Positions 59,839 through 64,000 of a stretch of DNA of 64,000 bases are shown here, piece by piece; the first letter of the stretch is position 1; every line of letters starts with the position of its first letter. Made by a program: the position numbers and the translations under genes. Under the pieces are notes generated by a model. The model searched no databases, was not told where the DNA came from, and worked only from the letters and a program-made list of their open reading frames with translations. The stretch covers positions 720,501 through 784,500 of the forward strand of contig NZ_CP147404.1 in the NCBI RefSeq assembly GCF_037201805.1, in the 5' to 3' direction. This DNA is from Bacillus sp. FJAT-52991 (lineage in GTDB: Bacteria > Bacillota > Bacilli > Bacillales > Domibacillaceae).

Positions 59839-61380
59839 ATGTTTTCAAAATGGAAAATAGGTATGGTTACATCTTTGTTTGCACTTACTACTTTTGCAAC
59901 TACAACATCCGCTGAAGAACCATCGGTGGCTCATCAAAATTGGCAAGAGTCGGTAGAAGAACAAGCCAAAAAATTAAATGCTCCGATCGACACATCCGCA
60001 GAGGAGTTACTATTTTTACAACAGACGTTAAAGGATAAACAAACTGTACTAAGTGGTATGACAACCATGCATCAATCTAAAGATAATAGGATTAAATATT
60101 TACATGAAAAGCTGGCTCGTCAAAATTGGCAAGAGTGGGTAGGAGAACATGCCAAAAGATTAAATGCTCCGACCGACACGTCAACAGAGGATTTAACATT
60201 CTTACAACAGACGTTAAAGGATAATCGAATTGTACTGCTTGGTGAGTCAACTCATGGTTCAACTGAAATGAATCAATCTAAGATTCGTATGATTAAATAT
60301 TTACATGAAGAGCTCGATTATGATGTTCTGGCTTTCGAGGCAGGTTTTGCTGAAACAAATGCAGTCTATCAAAATCTTGATAATTTGACGGCAGAGCAAG
60401 CGATGAAACAAGCCATTTATGGTGTATGGTTCACAGAAGAAGTAGAAGAATTGTTTCAGTATATGAAAGAACAAAAAGAAAAAGGGGATCCTCTCATTTT
60501 AACGGGATTTGACATGCAAGTACCGTGGAACTCTTCTACTGCACCTTTTGCGTCTTTTGCAAAAGAATGGATAGGAAAAGTGAATCCTGAAATCGCCAAT
60601 GTCATTCAAGAAGCAGAAAGCGAAATAGTTGAATTGCGGGATGCCCCTTCCTATGAAGTATTTAAAGAAAAAAAACAACCTGTATTGGATAAATATGAAA
60701 GAGTAAAAGAGTTTGTTCAGCATCACAAGGCAGAATTACTTCAAGTTGCCCCTTCAAAGTCATATGATGTGAATCTCTTAGAACAAACAATAAATATTCG
60801 AATTGATACGATTAACACATATATTGAAAATGATAAAAAAATTATGAGTGGAATTCCACCTGAAAATGTTACTGATATTCCATTTTATTTACGAGATCAA
60901 AAAATGGCAGAAAATTTATTATGGCTCAGTGAAGAACAATTTAAAAACGAAAAAATAATAGTGTGGGGCCATAATTATCATATTCGAAAACAGAATTCTA
61001 AAATGATTCAAGATTTTACAAATACTGATGGGTATGCAGGACCTAATATGATAGACTTCATTCCAGACTTTATAAAAGATCAGATGTACTCAATTGGTGT
61101 GTTTGCGTATAGTGGAAGTAGTTTAGGTAGTGATAATCAAAGTGTTTTCCCTGTGAGTGAGAAGCATGAAGCAAATAGTATTGAGGAGATATTGAAAGCT
61201 GGTCAGCATCCACAGGTTTTCGTCAATTTAAAAGGTGAGAAGAATCACCCAGGAACGTCTTGGATGTTTTCACCAATTAAAGGGAAGTATTGGGGGTTTG
61301 TAGATGAAATCATGATTCCAAATCAACAATACGATGGAATTCTATGGTTAGAGCATATTACTCCCTCTCATATTAAATGA
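59839..61380 (+). CDS. Secreted erythromycin-esterase-family protein with duplicated N-terminus
   Basis: 513 residues. Signal peptide to about residue 25 (FATTTSAEE). Residues ~32-94 and ~95-160 are tandem copies of the same segment (QNWQESVEEQAKKLNAPIDT and QNWQEWVGEHAKRLNAPTDT). The second copy keeps the active motif GESTHGSTEMNQSK (His139), the first reads SGMTTMHQSK and has lost it. The rest is a complete Ere-type domain: VLAFEAGFAETNAVY (catalytic Glu), FDMQVPW, and WGHNYHIRKQNSK. Macrolide lactone hydrolysis is the activity of EreA/B, but many family members are not resistance enzymes. AGGAGG precedes the ATG. Confidence 0.85.
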   Translation: MFSKWKIGMVTSLFALTTFATTTSAEEPSVAHQNWQESVEEQAKKLNAPIDTSAEELLFLQQTLKDKQTVLSGMTTMHQSKDNRIKYLHEKLARQNWQEWVGEHAKRLNAPTDTSTEDLTFLQQTLKDNRIVLLGESTHGSTEMNQSKIRMIKYLHEELDYDVLAFEAGFAETNAVYQNLDNLTAEQAMKQAIYGVWFTEEVEELFQYMKEQKEKGDPLILTGFDMQVPWNSSTAPFASFAKEWIGKVNPEIANVIQEAESEIVELRDAPSYEVFKEKKQPVLDKYERVKEFVQHHKAELLQVAPSKSYDVNLLEQTINIRIDTINTYIENDKKIMSGIPPENVTDIPFYLRDQKMAENLLWLSEEQFKNEKIIVWGHNYHIRKQNSKMIQDFTNTDGYAGPNMIDFIPDFIKDQMYSIGVFAYSGSSLGSDNQSVFPVSEKHEANSIEEILKAGQHPQVFVNLKGEKNHPGTSWMFSPIKGKYWGFVDEIMIPNQQYDGILWLEHITPSHIK

Positions 61381-61491
61381 ATGTTTGAATATGATAACTT
61401 AAAAAGCGATCCATTTAGTTAGAACGTTCCCAATTATAAAGACAAGCATCACTAATAATAATAACTTTGATAATGAATTAAAAAATAATAT

Positions 61492-61533
61492 AAGGAAAGC
61501 ACCGTTTAAAAAAGATAAAATGGTGCTTTCCTT
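61492..61533. terminator. Terminator between the esterase and P-type ATPase genes
   Basis: AAGGAAAGCACC / GGTGCTTTCCTT 12-bp stem with an A/T loop, usable in both directions. Confidence 0.85.
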
Positions 61534-61544
61534 ATTTGAGTTTG

Positions 61545-63455
61545 TTATTTCAACAATCGCAATCCGTTTAGAATGACAAGGATCGTACTTCCTTCGTGAC
61601 CGATCACGCCGTATGGCAAGTCAAGTACTTGGAAGAAATTCGAGATAATGAGTAGCGTGATCACGGAAATGGAAAAGATCACATTTTGCTTGACGATTCG
61701 TTTCATTTTTTTGGAAAGACGAATGGCTTCAGCGATTTTAGGTAAGTCATTTTTCATTAACACGATATCGGCTGTTTCTAAGGCAACGTCTGAGCCTTCG
61801 CCCATCGCGATGCCGATATTAGCTGTAGCGAGGGCTGGTGCATCGTTAATTCCGTCTCCAACCATAGCAACGGTTCCATGTTTTTCGATGAGCTTTTTCA
61901 AGTGTTCTACTTTATGCTCTGGTAAACATTCGGCGATAAAACTATCTAAGTGAGCTTCTTCTGCAATGGCTTTCGCCGTTTTTTCGTTGTCGCCCGTAAG
62001 CATAATCGTATAAATGCCTTCTTGACGAAGCAGATCTAATGCGAGCTTCGTTTCTTCTCGGATTAAATCCTTTAAAGCAATGACAGCTGCGACCCCATGT
62101 TCATCTGCCATAAACACCGTGGTTTTTCCTGTAGCAGCCAGCTCTTTCGCTTGACCAGAAGCAAAAGCAAAGGCTTCTTCACGTCCAACAAAGTCCGCTT
62201 TTCCAATTTTCCATTCCTTGCCGTTCACTTGTCCTTTCACGCCCCAGCCAGCAACATCCTCTAAATGATCAGGGGAAGAAAAAGCAATTTGCTGCTTTTG
62301 AGCGTAGCGAACGACGGCTTGAGCAAGTGGATGATTCGATTGACTTTCGATTGAAGCGGCTACTGTTAATAGCTCCGTTTGATCGAGATCCTCGCGAACA
62401 ATCACATCAGTTACTTCTGGTTTTCCTCTCGTTAACGTACCTGTTTTATCAAAGGCAATAGCCTTTAAATGGCTTAAGTTTTCTAAGTGTACGCCACCTT
62501 TGAATAGAATGCCGTGACGGGCTCCATTTGAAATGGCTGATAACGTCGCCGGCATAATGGAGGAGACGAGGGCACATGGTGAAGCGACTACCAGTAGAAC
62601 CATCGCCCGGTAAAATGTTTCATTCCAACTCCAGCCAAGCGCATAATGAGGGACAAACATCATTAAGAAGACGACGGCTAGCACCACTTTTACATACGTA
62701 CCTTCAAATTTTTCGATAAATTGTTGAGAAGGTGGTTTTTCACTTTGAGCAGATTGCACGAGTTGAATGATCTTTTGGAACAAGCTTTCCGTCGATTTCT
62801 TTGTCACTTTAATGTAAATGGAGCCAGTAATATTGACCGTTCCTGCAAATACCTCACCATCTACTTCTTTTGATACAGGGATCGATTCACCCGTAATGGC
62901 TGCTTCATCGATTGAAGTTCGCCCTTTTGTGATCATGCCATCAGCTGGAATTCGCTCACCTGGTTTAACAAGAATGATATCATCAAGGGCTAGCTCCGAT
63001 ATATGAACACGCTCTTCTGATCCATCGATTACTCGTAAAGCTTCTTCAGGCTGAATCTCCATTAACGCGGAAATTTCTTTCTGACTTTTATTCATCGTAT
63101 ACGTTTCAAGTGCGCCACTTACGGCAAAAATAAAAATAAGGATGGCACCTTCTGTCCAATAGCCGATGATGGCCGAACCGACTGCGGCAAAAATCATTAG
63201 CATCTCAACGTTTAATTCTTTCTCTTCAATGGTTGCTTCAATGCCTTCTTTTGCTTTGGAAAAACCGCCGATAATAAAGGCTGCTACATAGCTGACAATT
63301 GCTGCGGTGTGAATCTCGTTATGATCGAACAGCCACCCAGTTAAAATCAGTACGCCGCTAAATAGGGCGGCAATTAATTCTGCATGTGGCAGTATTTTCT
63401 TAAGCCAAATCGCTTGTTCTGTTGAATTAGACAAAGCTTTTACTTGTGCATCCAT
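61545..63455 (-). CDS. pfeT: P1B-4 type metal-efflux ATPase, PfeT/ZosA-like
   Basis: 636 residues, no N-terminal metal-binding domain. Actuator loop ITGESIPVSKE, ion site Ser292-Pro293-Cys294 in VVASPCALVSS, phosphorylated Asp336 in AFDKTGTLTRGK, nucleotide-site SNHPLAQAV, hinge MVGDGINDAPALATANIG, and HEGSTILVILNGLRLL in the last helix. The SPC plus HEGST pair defines subgroup P1B-4 (Fe(II), Co(II), Zn). B. subtilis PfeT, once called ZosA, exports Fe(II) under PerR and Fur. Two Fur-like boxes lie upstream here, so iron efflux is the best inference. AAGGAGG precedes the ATG. Confidence 0.87.
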   Translation of the reverse strand: MDAQVKALSNSTEQAIWLKKILPHAELIAALFSGVLILTGWLFDHNEIHTAAIVSYVAAFIIGGFSKAKEGIEATIEEKELNVEMLMIFAAVGSAIIGYWTEGAILIFIFAVSGALETYTMNKSQKEISALMEIQPEEALRVIDGSEERVHISELALDDIILVKPGERIPADGMITKGRTSIDEAAITGESIPVSKEVDGEVFAGTVNITGSIYIKVTKKSTESLFQKIIQLVQSAQSEKPPSQQFIEKFEGTYVKVVLAVVFLMMFVPHYALGWSWNETFYRAMVLLVVASPCALVSSIMPATLSAISNGARHGILFKGGVHLENLSHLKAIAFDKTGTLTRGKPEVTDVIVREDLDQTELLTVAASIESQSNHPLAQAVVRYAQKQQIAFSSPDHLEDVAGWGVKGQVNGKEWKIGKADFVGREEAFAFASGQAKELAATGKTTVFMADEHGVAAVIALKDLIREETKLALDLLRQEGIYTIMLTGDNEKTAKAIAEEAHLDSFIAECLPEHKVEHLKKLIEKHGTVAMVGDGINDAPALATANIGIAMGEGSDVALETADIVLMKNDLPKIAEAIRLSKKMKRIVKQNVIFSISVITLLIISNFFQVLDLPYGVIGHEGSTILVILNGLRLLK

Positions 63456-63492
63456 ATTAAAACCTCCTTAAATGATAATTTGTTTAATTAAA

Positions 63493-63507
63493 TGATAATA
63501 ATAATCA
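63493..63507. promoter_or_regulatory. Fur/PerR-type box 1 upstream of pfeT
   Basis: TGATAATAATAATCA matches the 7-1-7 Fur palindrome TGATAATNATTATCA with one difference. 38 bases before the start codon. Confidence 0.7.
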
Positions 63508-63529
63508 CATTCTTCATCATAAAAGATAG

Positions 63530-63544
63530 TGAAAATCGTTATCA
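63530..63544. promoter_or_regulatory. Fur/PerR-type box 2 upstream of pfeT
   Basis: TGAAAATCGTTATCA, two differences from the same palindrome. Confidence 0.55.
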
Positions 63545-63671
63545 AAACCTTTAGTACAAGCATTTTTTTGAAATAAACAACTGATTTTCATTTTAAAATT
63601 ATTATAATTAAGAACATCTTAACATAGGGCAATTGAAAAAGAAAGGATAAATCATGTGTTTTCAAGTCGCT

Positions 63672-63724
63672 TTTTTATCCCGCATTAACGGGCTGTAAGA
63701 CCTCCCCACTGATTGAAGTTTCAT
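63672..63724. mobile_element. Palindromic MITE-like element, short inverted copy
   Basis: TTTTATCCCGCATTAACGGG...CTGATTGAAGTTTCA. Its reverse complement has the same two ends as the 48608-48761 element but lacks about 100 internal bases. Confidence 0.65.
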
Positions 63725-63844
63725 TTCATCAGTTAAAATGAAAAAGAATACAATAGCGAGGGGGAGGGAAATATATTTTTCACAGAAAGAGAGTAGAGCA
63801 GAGTTGTAATTGTCACTAATTTATAACGGAAGAGAGGTCCGCGA

Positions 63845-64000
63845 ATGGGTAAAATATTTGGAATCATGGTCTTACTTGGGGTACCATTGTCTGTAGCAGG
63901 ATCTGTACTACATTGGTCAAGCATTTTGATGTTTGGGATTTACTGTTTGACGATTATTGCCTTATCTAGTTATATGGGAAGAGCAACAGAAAGTTTAGCT
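63845..64000 (+). CDS. chaA: Calcium/proton antiporter ChaA (start only)
   Basis: The first 52 codons are present; the gene runs off the window. Starts at ATG 63845 after GAGAGG. The N-terminus MGKIFGIMVLLGVPLSVAGS continues with LHWSSILMFGIYCLTIIALSSYMGRATESLA, which closely follows B. subtilis ChaA (YfkE). Its presence beyond yfkK-J-I-H agrees with the B. subtilis yfk neighbourhood. CaCA-family cation exchange across the membrane is the family role. Confidence 0.85.
   Translation, partial: MGKIFGIMVLLGVPLSVAGSVLHWSSILMFGIYCLTIIALSSYMGRATESLA

Noticed and set aside
63733..63924. 63-residue minus-strand open frame near the right end
   Set aside because: It overlaps the start of chaA, whose product is clearly recognisable.

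Overview
The window is chromosomal DNA from a low-to-mid GC Firmicute of the family Bacillaceae. The evidence is strong AGGAGG-type ribosome binding sites, TTG and GTG starts, SAM (S-box) and cobalamin riboswitches with intrinsic terminators, and gene content matching Bacillus: PabB/PabA/PabC, MreBH, MotA/MotB, the YfkK-J-I-H...ChaA(YfkE) neighbourhood, NsrR/Hmp, QueF, bacterial NO synthase and YitJ+MetH. I cannot name the species. There are no rRNA or tRNA genes, no prophage and no CRISPR array. The only transposase trace is a decayed TnpB.

Layout. 0-3.3 kb: p-aminobenzoate branch of folate synthesis (pabB, then pabA-pabC), with pabB cut off from pabA by a terminator and a 41-bp tandem array. 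3.5-8.2 kb: a lantibiotic-immunity-like ABC transporter (one ATPase, two permeases) followed by its response regulator and kinase. 8.3-12 kb: aspartase, a CcsB/ResC cytochrome c assembly protein without its partner, and an RraA-like protein. 12.1-14.8 kb: bioY and bioD-bioA diverging from one BirA operator. 15.2-26.6 kb: a twelve-gene cobalamin uptake and salvage operon behind a B12 riboswitch: btuF-btuC-btuD/cbiZ-cbiB-cobD-cobU-cobQ-cobS-cobC-cobU-like-pduO-cblT-cblS. 26.7-35 kb: a GGDEF/EAL protein, a lipoprotein, acetyl-CoA synthetase, carbonic anhydrase, a thioredoxin-like protein, queF, a cold-shock protein and a Qnr-like pentapeptide protein. 35.6-41.2 kb: metH and yitJ on the minus strand behind a SAM riboswitch; MetH is a B12 consumer, which ties it to the cobalamin operon. 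41-49.7 kb: an EamA transporter, a thioesterase, NO synthase, mreBH with a TnpB relic at its 5' side, an acyl-CoA thioesterase, argF and a GltC-like regulator. 49.8-55 kb: aminopeptidase, a small membrane protein, nsrR/hmp with two NsrR boxes, and motA-motB. 55-64 kb: an NlpC/P60 protein lacking its catalytic residues, the yfk cluster interrupted by an AgcS symporter, an erythromycin-esterase-family protein with a duplicated N-terminus, a P1B-4 metal ATPase behind Fur-like boxes, and the start of chaA.

The most unusual signal is not a gene. Five separate intergenic spacers (1453-1760, 3446-3567, 11834-12035, 42381-42506, 34798-35040) carry tandem arrays with the same period of 20.5-21 bp (41 bp in the two most regular). 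Four begin shortly after a gene's terminator and one begins right after a stop codon. They have no dyads or spacers and are not convincing coding sequence. I do not recognise a described element with this behaviour. A separate ~147-bp REP-like repeat lies directly at the 3' ends of metH and agcS, and a palindromic mobile-looking repeat occurs at 48.6 and 63.7 kb.
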